The notes under the pieces were generated by a model. It saw nothing but the letters and a program-made list of their open reading frames with translations. It was not told the DNA's origin and made no database searches. From assembly GCA_963707835.1 (NCBI GenBank), contig CAVPRI010000002.1, forward strand, positions 868,001 to 932,000: a stretch of 64,000 nt of DNA. Direction: 5' to 3'. Positions within the stretch are counted from its first letter, which is position 1, and every line of letters begins with the position of its first letter. Below are positions 37,058 to 45,663 of this stretch, in pieces. Made by a program: the position numbers and the translations under genes. This stretch comes from Bog-473 sp963707835 (GTDB lineage Bacteria > Actinomycetota > Acidimicrobiia > Acidimicrobiales > RAAP-2).

Positions 37058-38522
37058 GTGGCCGTCGCCCGCATGAACCCGAAGATCGCCGTGAGCGTCG
37101 TGTTCGTCTCGGCAATGTTCATGAACATCATGGACATCACCATCGTGAACGTGGCGCTGCCCACCATCGGGCGCGACTTCCACATTGCTCCCGCCTCGGT
37201 CGATGGCGTGGTGATCGCCTACCTGGTGAGCCTGGCCGTGTTCATCCCCGCATCAGGGTGGATGGGCGATCACTTCGGTGGGAAACGGGTCCTCATCGGG
37301 GCCATCGTGGTCTTCACCCTCGCCTCGGCACTGTGCGGCATGGCTCAGAACATCACCGAGCTGGTCGCGTTCCGGGTCTTGCAGGGTGCCGGTGGCGGCA
37401 TGATGGCGCCGGTCGGGATGGCCATGCTGTACCGGGTCTTCCCACCGGCCGAGAGGGTGCGGGCCTCGAGCATCCTCACCGTCCCGATGACCATGGCGCC
37501 GGCGATCGGGCCGGTACTCGGCGGCTTCCTGGTCACGACGCTCACGTGGCGCTGGGTCTTCCTGGTCAACCTGCCGATCGGGCTCGTCGCCGTGGTGTTC
37601 GGCGTGCTGTTCTTGGAACGGACGGAGGCCATCGACGCCGGTCGGCTCGACATCCGCGGCTGGGTGCTCGGCGGCGCCGGCCTCGGGCTCCTCATGTATG
37701 GAGTATCGGAGGGTCCGCAGCAATCGTGGTCGTCGCCGACCGTTGTCGCCTACTGCCTGCTCGGCGTGGCCCTGCTGGTGGCCTTCGTGGTCGTCGAGCT
37801 CCACACGGAGCGACCCCTGGTGGACCTCCGACTTCTTCACGGGCGCCTCTTCCGGTCGACCAACGTCGTCATGTTCACGACCTCCGCCGCCTTCCTCGGC
37901 GTCCTTTACCTCATGCCCCTGTATTTCCAAGACGCCCGCGGCATGAGCGCATTCCAGTCCGGGCTCTCGACCTTTCCCGAAGCCATCGGGGTCATGGTCG
38001 GTGCACAGTTCGCCAGTCGGCTCATCTACCCCCGGGTCGGCCCCCGCCGCCACATGACCGGAGGCCTGATAGGGGTCACGGTGCTCCTGCTTCTCCTTAC
38101 CAACCTCACCTTGACCACGAACCTCTGGCTGGTCCGCGGCATGATGTTCCTGCTCGGCCTCACACTCGGCCAGGTCATCGTGCCCCTCCAGGCCGCCACG
38201 TTCGCCCAGGTCCGACCGGAATCCATGGGCCGGGCCTCCACCTTGTTCAACACCGGCCGCCAACTCGGCAGTGCAGTCGGTGTGGCCGCCCTCTCCACGG
38301 TCCTCATCGGTGTTTCCTCAGGGCACAGTTCGGCCGCTCCAACCACGCTCGACATGACGGCATTCCACCTTGCGTTCGCCACGGCCGCGCTCTTCGCTGG
38401 TCGCTGCGGGCTTCGCCCTGTCCGTCCACGACCAGGACGCGGCCGAGACGATCGTGCGGCGCATCCGCCCGACCGCTCCGGCGCAGACCGAGGTCGCGGT
38501 GGCCGAGGGAAGCAAGGTCTGA
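37058..38522 (+). CDS. MFS transporter, DHA2 family (C-terminal frameshift)
   Basis: About 487 aa. GTG 37058 follows CTGGAGA. NIMDITIVNVALPTIGRDF near TM1, GWMGDHFGGKRVLIGAIVVF (motif A), RVLQGAGGGMMAPVGMAML, APAIGPVLGGFLVTTLTWRW (motif C). A one-base shift near 38398 (TAALFA to LVAAGFALSVHDQDAAETIV) restores the last helix and a stop at 38522. Without it the frame would run on into the LOG gene, giving a false fusion. Second drug-type exporter after the one ending at 36475. Confidence 0.88.
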
Positions 38523-38524
38523 CC

Positions 38525-39109
38525 GTGGCCACCATCTGCGTGTTCTGCGGATCGAGCTCCGGCTTCGATCCAGGTTTCACGGCCGCGGCGGCCGAGCTCG
38601 GGGCCCGGATCGCCGAGCGGGGCTCGGAGCTCGTCTACGGCGGCGCATCGGTGGGGCTCATGGGCACCGTCGCCGACGCCGTCCTGGCCGCCGGCGGCCG
38701 CGCCACGGGCGTGATCACGGAATCACTGGCCGGCCACGAGATCGCCCATGACCGGCTGCACGACCTCCATGTCGTGCGCACCATGCACGAGCGAAAGGCA
38801 CTCATGTCGGAGTTGGCCGATGCCTTCGTGATGCTCCCCGGCGGGTTCGGGACCTGCGAGGAGTTCATGGAGTCGGTGACATGGTCCCAGCTCGGCATCC
38901 ATGCCAAGCGGTGCGGCATCCTGAACGTTGCCGGCTATTTCGACAGCCTGCTGGGCTTCGTCCGCCACGCCGTTCGCCAGGGCTTCGTCAGGGAGCCCCA
39001 GGTGACCGACATCGTGGTCACCGACCAGGTGGACGAGATGCTGGATGCTCTCCTCGATGGGCTCGCCGGTGACGCGGTCAGACGGAAGGATTCGCGCCAC
39101 ATTCGTTGA
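38525..39109 (+). CDS. LOG family protein (nucleoside 5'-monophosphate phosphoribohydrolase)
   Basis: 194 aa from GTG 38525, two bases after the corrected MFS stop. ICVFCGSSSGFDPGF at the N-terminus, VYGGASVGLMGTVADAVLA, and the active-site motif MLPGGFGTCEEFMESVTWSQ (PGGxGTxxE). Cleaves cytokinin or purine nucleoside monophosphates to free base plus ribose-5-phosphate; often misnamed lysine decarboxylase. Probably translationally coupled to the exporter. Confidence 0.9.
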   Translation: MATICVFCGSSSGFDPGFTAAAAELGARIAERGSELVYGGASVGLMGTVADAVLAAGGRATGVITESLAGHEIAHDRLHDLHVVRTMHERKALMSELADAFVMLPGGFGTCEEFMESVTWSQLGIHAKRCGILNVAGYFDSLLGFVRHAVRQGFVREPQVTDIVVTDQVDEMLDALLDGLAGDAVRRKDSRHIR

Positions 39110-39220
39110 CCGTGCGCTTCCCACCCGAATCGACGCGAATTTCGGTGATCGCGGGCGCGCCTCTCCAGACGTCGAGGGCCGCCTCGCCCTACGTACCCGA
39201 GCTGCACCCTCCCCGGAGAT

Positions 39221-40418
39221 CTACCTGACGACGATCGGCAGTCGGCTGTAGCCCCGGTTGTCGGTGTGGTACATGAAGCGGGAGTGGGCGAGATCGACGT
39301 CCCACTCGGGGAAGCGCTTGAGCACTTCTTCCAACACGATGCGACCTTCGAGCCGAGCCAATGCCTGCCCCAGGCAGTAGTGGGCCCCGAAGCCGAAGTA
39401 CATGTGCTTCCCCGGCTTACGCGTCACGTCGAAACGGTCCGGATCCGGGTAGACACGGTCGTCGCGAACCGGCGGACGCGGTGAGCGTCACCATGATGCT
39501 GTTCGCCGGCACGACCTCACCGTGAAACTCGAAATCTTCAGTACACCATCGACAGTTCGTGAGCGTGTTCGGCTCGTACCGCAGGACCTCCTCGACGGCC
39601 CGCACGGAGAGTGACGGGTCCTCGACGATCTTGCGTCGCTCATCGGGATGTTCAGCGAGGAGGAGCCCGATCCAGCCGATGAGGATCCGAGTCGTCTCAT
39701 TGCCAGCAGCAGCCACGATGTTGATGTAGCAGAGCAGCTCGTCGCGGCTCAGCCGACGCATCACCCCGTTCTCGTCCTCGAATTCCGCCTTCAACAGATG
39801 ACTCATGATGTCATCCGACGGGTGCTCCACCCTCCGGTCGATGAACTCGGCGAATATCCCGCCATCGAGTGAGTGCGCATCGGGTTCCATCTCGGATGAG
39901 TCGAGTTCCTCACGCGTGTAGGCGAAGTGGTCGCGGATGCGAACCTGCTCCTCTGCGGGAATCCCGAGGAGCATGCTGATCACCTGCATCGGCACGATAG
40001 ATCCGAGATCGCGCACGAAGTCGAAGCCATCAACTCCGATCATGGGATCGAGCAGCTGGCCGCAGAGCTCCCGGATCTTCGGCTCGAGCGCCGACACTCG
40101 CTTCGGGGTGAACATCCTGGACAGCAGCGCCCGGTGGATGCCGTGCATCGGAGGCTCATCAAAGATCAACGTACCTGCTGGGATCTCCCAGTCAGACTTG
40201 AGAAGACCGAGGGTGACGCCCTTGCGGGAAATGAATACGTCGCGCGTCAAGAGGACTTTCTCGACGTCGTCGAACCGGCTTACCGCATAGAAGTCGTGCT
40301 CTTCGTTGTAGTACAGCGGTGCCTCCTCTCGGATCCGCCTGAACAAGGCATGCGGGTCGACCATGATGCTGTGGTCATACGGATCGAAGATCAGTTCGCT
40401 GCTGGTAGCCGTCGTCAC
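39221..40418 (-). CDS. Cytochrome P450 (copy 2, one frameshift)
   Basis: About 398 aa. GTG 40418 after GGGGGGTACATA. PHALFRRIREEAPLYYNEEH, DEPPMHGIHRALLSRMFTPK, I-helix AAAGNETTRILIG, ExxR EEVLRYEPN; after a shift near 39480, heme loop YFGFGAHYCLGQALARLEG. Same architecture as the P450s at 26.4 and 56.7 kb; copy 2 has AGNETT where the others have AGxDTT. A perfect 7-9-7 inverted repeat (40503-40525) lies about 90 bp upstream and could be an operator. The 111 bp between its stop and the convergent LOG stop hold nothing notable. Confidence 0.9.
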
Positions 40419-40502
40419 TATGTACCCCCCTTATCGATGCCGCTGCGAGCAGGCGCAACACCAGCACCTTACGAGAAACGAAGAGAATTTCCCTCCCATG
40501 GA

Positions 40503-40525
40503 GTCCATGAACGGTCACCATGGAC
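40503..40525. promoter_or_regulatory. Inverted repeat upstream of P450 copy 2 (candidate operator)
   Basis: gtccatg-N9-catggac, seven perfect bases per arm, 85-107 bp upstream of the GTG at 40418 and 248 bp upstream of the divergent glycosyltransferase gene. No convincing -35/-10 pair was placed around it. The sequence differs from the operators at 27.7 kb, so a different regulator would be involved. Confidence 0.4.
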
Positions 40526-40772
40526 ACGAATGTAGCGCCTACGTCCCCTCGTGAGTCGAGTCGCCCGAACTGCGTCGCCAGCGCCGAACGCTCCCCGCCA
40601 AAGGGCACCCGCACCAACCGGCGGCCCTCAATCCCGGGGCTCTGGGGCCCCGGTCGATCGTCAGCGGCGCCTCAAGCGGCTGTCCAGATCATCCCCTTTG
40701 CGCCCCCAAGGGTTCAGGGGTGGAGGACACGGCCCCAGAACGGTGCCGGTCACAACACTAGGATCGCCCCGG

Positions 40773-42812
40773 ATGGTCGCTTCGACACGAACCGACGAGC
40801 GGTGGCGGCAGTATGTCCCCCTTCTCGTCGGCGTTGCGATCCTGATCGTGGCGGGCATCGAGATCATCCTCACCGCCCACAGCCAACTTGGGAACTCTCA
40901 GGTGGGGCAGGACACCCAGTGGCAATACAACGACGGCGTCGCTCTCTCCGCCGGTCACTCCCCCTACCTCGATTGGCGGTTCACCTACCCACCACCCGAC
41001 GCCCTCTTGTGGGCGCTTGTGGCGAAGATCGCCAGCTATCACACGGTCGTGGTGGTGGAGGCCTACCTTCAGCCGGCGGTCATCACCGCCATGTTGTGCG
41101 GCGCCTGCTATCTGGCAATGCGAAGCACCCTGTGGCTTGTCGCAGGCTCCCTCGCCTCGATAGCCGTCTTGAGGAGCGACACGGTTGTCAACTGGCTCTG
41201 GCTTGAGAACTCATCGACCCTGCTCGCCTCCGCCACCGTGGTGATGCTCGCGTTGCTCTACCGAAAACGGTGGGGATGGTTCGCACTGGTACTGGGCCTG
41301 ACCATCCTGGTGAAGCCTCTGCTTGCCCCCTTCGTCGTGATCCTGTTCGTCTGCCGTCGTTGGCGGGAGCTCATCTTCTTGGTGCTCGGGGTCGGGATCG
41401 TCGTCGCGGCCACACTTCCGATCGTCGGCAGCTTCAGCCAGTTCACCACCGCCTCGCACCGCATACTCGGCGGATCCGATCTCGTTGGCCCGATCGGATC
41501 GATGTTCAACGAGTCACTCGTGGCCATTGGCGTGACCCAGCACCTCTCTCATGGCTTGGTCGACTTCCTACGCGTCTGCTGCGTCGGGCTGGCGATTGCC
41601 GCCGTATGGCGGGCGTGGCACTTTCGCCTGGACGATCCGGTAGAGCTCTTCGCGGTCGCCAACGCCTGTTACGCGGCGGGGATGCTGGCCGGGGCCCTCT
41701 CAGAGGTTCACTACGAGTACGCCACTGCGGCCGGAATGATCCTGATCCTGGCTCGCAGCCCCAGCCTGCTCGCCCGAGCGCTGATCGCCGCCGCCTCGCT
41801 GTGCGCCCTCTTCTCGTCGCCGTTCTTCGGCTTTGGCGGGTCCATTCTGGCTGGACAGTTTCGCTTCGTGCTGTACGAGGTCCTCCTGCTGCTGGGTTCG
41901 GTGACGGCGGTCTTCGGCGCCCGAGTCCCTTCGGCAGGATCCCGACGGGATAGCGCACCGGTGGCGACTTCCGTTAGCCTCCCGCAGATGGCGGCGAATG
42001 TTCGTCCCTCCATGCGAATCGGGATCGCCGTGGTCGCGTACAACGCCGAGTCGACGCTGGCCGGGACCCTGGACCGCATCCCGGCCGATTTCCGGAGCCG
42101 CATCTCGGAGATCATCATTTGCGACGATGCCAGCCACGACGCCACCTTCGAGATGGCTCACGGCTGGGCCATGGACAACGGCTCCTTGCGGACCCATATC
42201 GTCCGTCACCCCAAGAACCTGGGCTACGGGGGAAACCAGAAGGTCGCTTACGACCTGGCGATCAATCACGGCCTCGATGTGGTCGTTCTTCTGCACGGTG
42301 ACGGTCAATACGCACCTGAGTTCCTCCCCGAGATGGTCGCTCCTTTCGAACACGGCGACTGTGACGCCGTGTTCGGCTCTCGAATGCTGATCAAAGGTGC
42401 AGCCCGGCGCGGGGGAATGCCCGCCTACAAGCGCGTCGGCAACAAGGTGCTGACTGCGTTCGAGAACCGGATGCTCCGTACGCGGCTCTCCGAGTTCCAC
42501 TCCGGATACCGGGCCTACACAACCGACATTCTCCGCCAGATCCCGTTCCGGGCGAATAGCGATGGATTCAATTTCGACACGCAGATCATCGTTCAGGTGC
42601 TCGACGTCGGTGGGCGCATCAAGGAGATCCCGATACCCACCTTCTACGGTGACGAGATCTGCTACGTGAACGGAATGAAGTACGCGAAAGACAGCGTCCT
42701 CGACGTGCTTGCGTACCGGCGCGCATTGCGAGGGCGAGGAACCAGACTGTGGATTCCGCAGCGGAGCACCCCATTGGTGATCGAGCCTGATGCTCCACCG
42801 CAGGCGGTGTGA
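40773..42812 (+). CDS. Polytopic GT87-like glycosyltransferase joined to a GT2 domain
   Basis: 679 aa from ATG 40773. Residues ~1-400 are a multispan membrane protein with DTQWQYNDGVALSAGHSPYL and RFTYPPPDALLWAL, resembling DUF2029/GT87 polyprenol-phosphate-mannose-dependent mannosyltransferases. Residues ~413-670 are a GT2 domain: IGIAVVAYNAESTLAGTLD, IIICDDASHDATF, NLGYGGNQKVAYDLA, LLHGDGQYAPEFL, FGSRMLIKG. This is like dolichol-phosphate-mannose synthase, which makes the donor. The join (PSAGSRRDSAPVATSVSLPQ) is loose; ATG 41988 could be a separate GT2 start if an indel hid a stop. Likely acts in cell-envelope glycan or lipoglycan synthesis. Confidence 0.8.
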   Translation: MVASTRTDERWRQYVPLLVGVAILIVAGIEIILTAHSQLGNSQVGQDTQWQYNDGVALSAGHSPYLDWRFTYPPPDALLWALVAKIASYHTVVVVEAYLQPAVITAMLCGACYLAMRSTLWLVAGSLASIAVLRSDTVVNWLWLENSSTLLASATVVMLALLYRKRWGWFALVLGLTILVKPLLAPFVVILFVCRRWRELIFLVLGVGIVVAATLPIVGSFSQFTTASHRILGGSDLVGPIGSMFNESLVAIGVTQHLSHGLVDFLRVCCVGLAIAAVWRAWHFRLDDPVELFAVANACYAAGMLAGALSEVHYEYATAAGMILILARSPSLLARALIAAASLCALFSSPFFGFGGSILAGQFRFVLYEVLLLLGSVTAVFGARVPSAGSRRDSAPVATSVSLPQMAANVRPSMRIGIAVVAYNAESTLAGTLDRIPADFRSRISEIIICDDASHDATFEMAHGWAMDNGSLRTHIVRHPKNLGYGGNQKVAYDLAINHGLDVVVLLHGDGQYAPEFLPEMVAPFEHGDCDAVFGSRMLIKGAARRGGMPAYKRVGNKVLTAFENRMLRTRLSEFHSGYRAYTTDILRQIPFRANSDGFNFDTQIIVQVLDVGGRIKEIPIPTFYGDEICYVNGMKYAKDSVLDVLAYRRALRGRGTRLWIPQRSTPLVIEPDAPPQAV

Positions 42813-42824
42813 ACTTCCCTCGGT

Positions 42825-42851
42825 TTCCTGGAGGCTCTGACCTCCCAGGAA
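42825..42851. terminator. Hairpin between convergent glycosyltransferase and DHFR-like genes
   Basis: Arms ttcctgg (42825-42831) and ccaggaa (42845-42851), extended by agg/cct with one bulge, inside the 49-bp gap between stops at 42812 and 42862. Position fits a bidirectional terminator; no strong U-run. Confidence 0.5.
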
Positions 42852-42861
42852 CGGAAGATGC

Positions 42862-43419
42862 TTACTGGGCAACGCGGTAGTGGAGGTGGGCGACTCCGTT
42901 GCCGAAGCGCTGGGCATCGAGCAGTTGAAGGTCGAGGCGCGCCTGCCTGGGAAGGGCCTGCTTGCCGCCTCCGAGCACGATCGGCCAGAACAACAAGTGG
43001 CACTCGTCCACCAAGCCCGCCCCAAACGCTTGCGCAGCAAGATCAGCTCCGCCCACGGTGAGATCGTGGGTTCCGCCATCCTTCATACGTCGAATCATCT
43101 CGGAGTTGAACTGCCTCTCCAAGGTGGTCCTACCGCTTGACACCGATGCCAGGGTCTTCGAGAAGACGATCTTGTCTGCCGCTCGCCAGATGTTGGTGAA
43201 GTCCACGACCCAGGGCGGCTGATCAGTGGTGGGCGCGATCTCCCAGGAGATCATCGTCTCATACATGCGGCGTCCGTAGAGATAGGTGCCGACCGAGCGC
43301 TCGAGGTCGTTGATGAAACTGAAGTACTCCTCATCAGGGACACCCCAATCGATGCCACCGTCCCGGTCCTCGATGTAACCGTCAAGTGACATGTTTGCCA
43401 CGTAGATGAGCTTGGCCAT
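42862..43419 (-). CDS. Dihydrofolate reductase family protein (RibD C-terminal domain-like)
   Basis: 185 aa from ATG 43419 with GGAGGCATCACC upstream. MAKLIYVANMSLDGYIEDRD, TYLYGRRMYETMISWE, IVFSKTL, DLTVGGADLAAQAFGAGLVD, FWPIVLGGGKQAL. This is the short, widespread DHFR-like group (YyaP/YwjB-like) related to the reductase domain of RibD; NADPH-binding is expected, substrate unknown. No folate-operon context, so it is unlikely to be the cell's main DHFR. Confidence 0.86.
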   Translation of the reverse strand: MAKLIYVANMSLDGYIEDRDGGIDWGVPDEEYFSFINDLERSVGTYLYGRRMYETMISWEIAPTTDQPPWVVDFTNIWRAADKIVFSKTLASVSSGRTTLERQFNSEMIRRMKDGGTHDLTVGGADLAAQAFGAGLVDECHLLFWPIVLGGGKQALPRQARLDLQLLDAQRFGNGVAHLHYRVAQ

Positions 43420-43562
43420 GGTGATGCCTCCGACTGGTGCCTCGACCGAAGATAGTTCGCAGTGACCGCTCGGGATTTCCCGATACCGGATGGCCCGATC
43501 TCGCCTCAGTCCCGGCGCACGGAGGAAGTCGTGCAACTTGCCTCGGGGTCCAGCCGTGACAT

Positions 43563-43997
43563 TCAGTCGCCAATCGGACTGAGGAGCACCACGGGTATCT
43601 CACGGTTGGTCTTGCTCTGGTAGCCGGCGTAATTGCCGTGGTCGGCGGTGATCCGCGGCCACAATCGTGCGCGAACTTCAGGATCAGCCGTCACTGCTCG
43701 CATTCGCTGCGCTGGCTTGCCACCGACAGATACGGTCACTTCGGGATGGTCTCGCAAGTTGAGGTACCACGAAGGGTGGCGATCATCACCTCCCCGTGAC
43801 GCCACGATGACAACCGTCGCACCCTCCTGATAGGGAGAGGTCAGCAGGGTTGTCCGAGGTTGGCCACTGCGCCGACCGGTGGTTGTCAGTTCGATCACCG
43901 GCATCCCACCCGCACTCCAGCCGAGCCTGCCCCCCGTGACACCCAGCAGAATGCGGTGAACACGATTCATGGCCTTCAAGGTCAGGTCCGATGGCAT
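43563..43997 (-). CDS. Deazaflavin (F420)-dependent nitroreductase family protein (Ddn-like)
   Basis: 144 aa from ATG 43997. MPVIELTTTGRRSGQPRTTL followed by YQEGATVVIVASRGGDDRHP, then WYLNLRDHPEVTVSVGGKPA and ARLWPRI: the TIGR00026 pattern of mycobacterial Ddn and FDOR-B proteins that bind F420 and reduce quinones or nitro compounds (family knowledge). Stands 143 bp from the DHFR-like gene on the same strand. The 211 bp between it and the alcohol dehydrogenase hold no gene. Confidence 0.88.
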   Translation of the reverse strand: MPSDLTLKAMNRVHRILLGVTGGRLGWSAGGMPVIELTTTGRRSGQPRTTLLTSPYQEGATVVIVASRGGDDRHPSWYLNLRDHPEVTVSVGGKPAQRMRAVTADPEVRARLWPRITADHGNYAGYQSKTNREIPVVLLSPIGD

Positions 43998-44208
43998 GAG
44001 CTGATGGTAGGTCAAGCTCTGGAAGAAGGTGAGTTGGTGCGGACCTAGGAGGTTCGGAGTGGAGCCGGTTGGTCGCGCCTTCCTGTACTTTCCAATCGCG
44101 AAGTTCTGTTCGTTCCGTTCCGCACGGTCGGTCGGTCGGTCGATCTTTGGGGAGAGGTGACACTCGCGTTCCGACCAGGGTCGGACGTGCTTCCCACCGC
44201 GACAACTC

Positions 44209-45222
44209 TCAGCGCAAATCGAACACGAGGCGGGCGTCCACCTCACCCTTCTCGATCTGCTCAAAGGACGCATTCACGTCGTCGAGCTGACGAGCTTCGC
44301 GCACGACACGAGTTCGCCCTTCAGCATGAAGCTGAAAGGTCTCAGCGAGGTCGACCCGCGTCCCCACAATGGAGCCCGTGACCGTGATGCCCTGCAAGAC
44401 GGTTTCGAAGATGGGGAGTCGCACGACATTGTCTGCCGGGAGCCCAACCAGGACCAGTGTCCCGCCGCGCTTCAGGCTTCTGTACGCCTGCTCAACCGAT
44501 GTCGGCGAAACCGCCAATGCGATCGCCTGGTCCGCCCCTCCAAGAGCTTGCAAGGCTTCGCCAGGGTCCTCTGTTATTGCATTGAAGGCGTACTCTGCTC
44601 CGAGTTCCTTCGCCAACGCCAGCTTGGAATCAACGATGTCGACGGCCGCGACCGAGGCACCAGCAATCTTTGCGTATTGGATCGCGAGGTGTCCGAGTCC
44701 ACCAATGCCGAAGACGGCGACGAGATCGGAGGATCGAGCGCCAGATACCTTCACTGCCTTGTACGTGGTGACTCCAGCGCAGGTAAGAGGGGCGGCATCG
44801 AGGGGGTTGAGGCCTTGAGGAACACGTCCGACGAATGCAGCCTCGGCGAGCGCATACTCGGCATAGCTCCCGTTCACTGTGTACCCGGTCATTCTTTGAC
44901 CAAGACAGAGGGTCTCCCTGCCCGAGGCGCAGTACTCGCAGGCGCCACACGCGTACCCGAGCCAAGGGATCGCTACTCGATCACCCTCGGCGACGTTGCG
45001 GACGCCCGCTCCCACGCTCTCGATGACGCCCACGCCCTCGTGCCCGGGGACGAACGGGGGCCTGGGCTTGACGGGCCAGTCGCCATGGGCAGCATGAATG
45101 TCGGTGTGGCAGAGGCCGCAGGTCTCTATCTTGACGACGACTTGCCCGGGCCCGGGTTCGGGCTTGGCGATGTCCTCAACTCGCAACGGCTGGTCGAAGG
45201 CATGGACAACTGCTGCTCGCAC
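44209..45222 (-). CDS. Zinc-dependent alcohol dehydrogenase (AdhP/AdhA type)
   Basis: 337 aa, GTG 45222; GAGGAG lies 5-6 bases upstream, inside the corrected end of the DUF779 gene. Catalytic zinc ligands in ETCGLCHTDIHAAHGDW and PGHEGVGVIE, structural zinc cysteines in CGACEYCASGRETLC, NAD-binding GIGGLGHLAIQYAKIAGASV with VDIVDSK (Asp selecting NAD). Oxidises short-chain alcohols to aldehydes. Third gene of an operon whose first gene is the aldehyde dehydrogenase, so alcohol to acid oxidation is covered by one transcript. Confidence 0.94.
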   Translation of the reverse strand: MRAAVVHAFDQPLRVEDIAKPEPGPGQVVVKIETCGLCHTDIHAAHGDWPVKPRPPFVPGHEGVGVIESVGAGVRNVAEGDRVAIPWLGYACGACEYCASGRETLCLGQRMTGYTVNGSYAEYALAEAAFVGRVPQGLNPLDAAPLTCAGVTTYKAVKVSGARSSDLVAVFGIGGLGHLAIQYAKIAGASVAAVDIVDSKLALAKELGAEYAFNAITEDPGEALQALGGADQAIALAVSPTSVEQAYRSLKRGGTLVLVGLPADNVVRLPIFETVLQGITVTGSIVGTRVDLAETFQLHAEGRTRVVREARQLDDVNASFEQIEKGEVDARLVFDLR

Positions 45223-45224
45223 GG

Positions 45225-45657
45225 CTAGCTCCTCTGGCTTGGTGTGTGATCACGAACTGACGTTTCTCGGGATGGTGAGACCCTGCGCGAAGCGAGCTCG
45301 GCGGGGCCGAACACCCGCGACCTGATGATGAAGTGCTTGTTGTCGCCGGCCGCACAGCGAGAACCCCTCTGGCTCGCCCTCACCTACCTCGAGAATGAGC
45401 TGGGTGTGCTTCCAACCTTCGTATTGACGATGGTCGATGAAGAACGGGCACCCGCCGACATGTCCCAGGAGGACGTCATGGTCGCTGACAATGAACTCCC
45501 CGTCGAGGAAACACATCGGCATGCTGCCGTCGCAGCAGCCGCCGGACTGGAAGAACATGACCGGCCCGAGGTCGTGGACCAAGCGATCGATAGCTCCAAG
45601 AGCTGCTCGGGAGGCGATCACGCTCGGTACCACCGTCGGTGCATCCACAGTGGCCAC
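45225..45657 (-). CDS. DUF779 family protein (one frameshift)
   Basis: About 143 aa. ATG 45657: MFFQSGGCCDGSMPMCFLDG, FIVSDHDVLLGHVGGCPFFI, TQLILEVGEGEPEGFSL. A shift near 45345 moves to AGDNKHFIIRSRVFGPAELA, the family C-terminus, and a stop at 45225-45227 directly ahead of the alcohol dehydrogenase. The conserved Cys pairs (GGCCDG, GGCPF) hint at metal or redox chemistry. DUF779 genes habitually accompany aldehyde dehydrogenases (from memory); function unknown. Six bp from the upstream gene. Confidence 0.85.
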
Positions 45658-45663
45658 CCCGGC

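Noticed and set aside
36902..39109. Single fused MFS-LOG protein
   Set aside because: The alternative frame after 38398 gives a normal exporter C-terminus and a stop just before a good LOG start.
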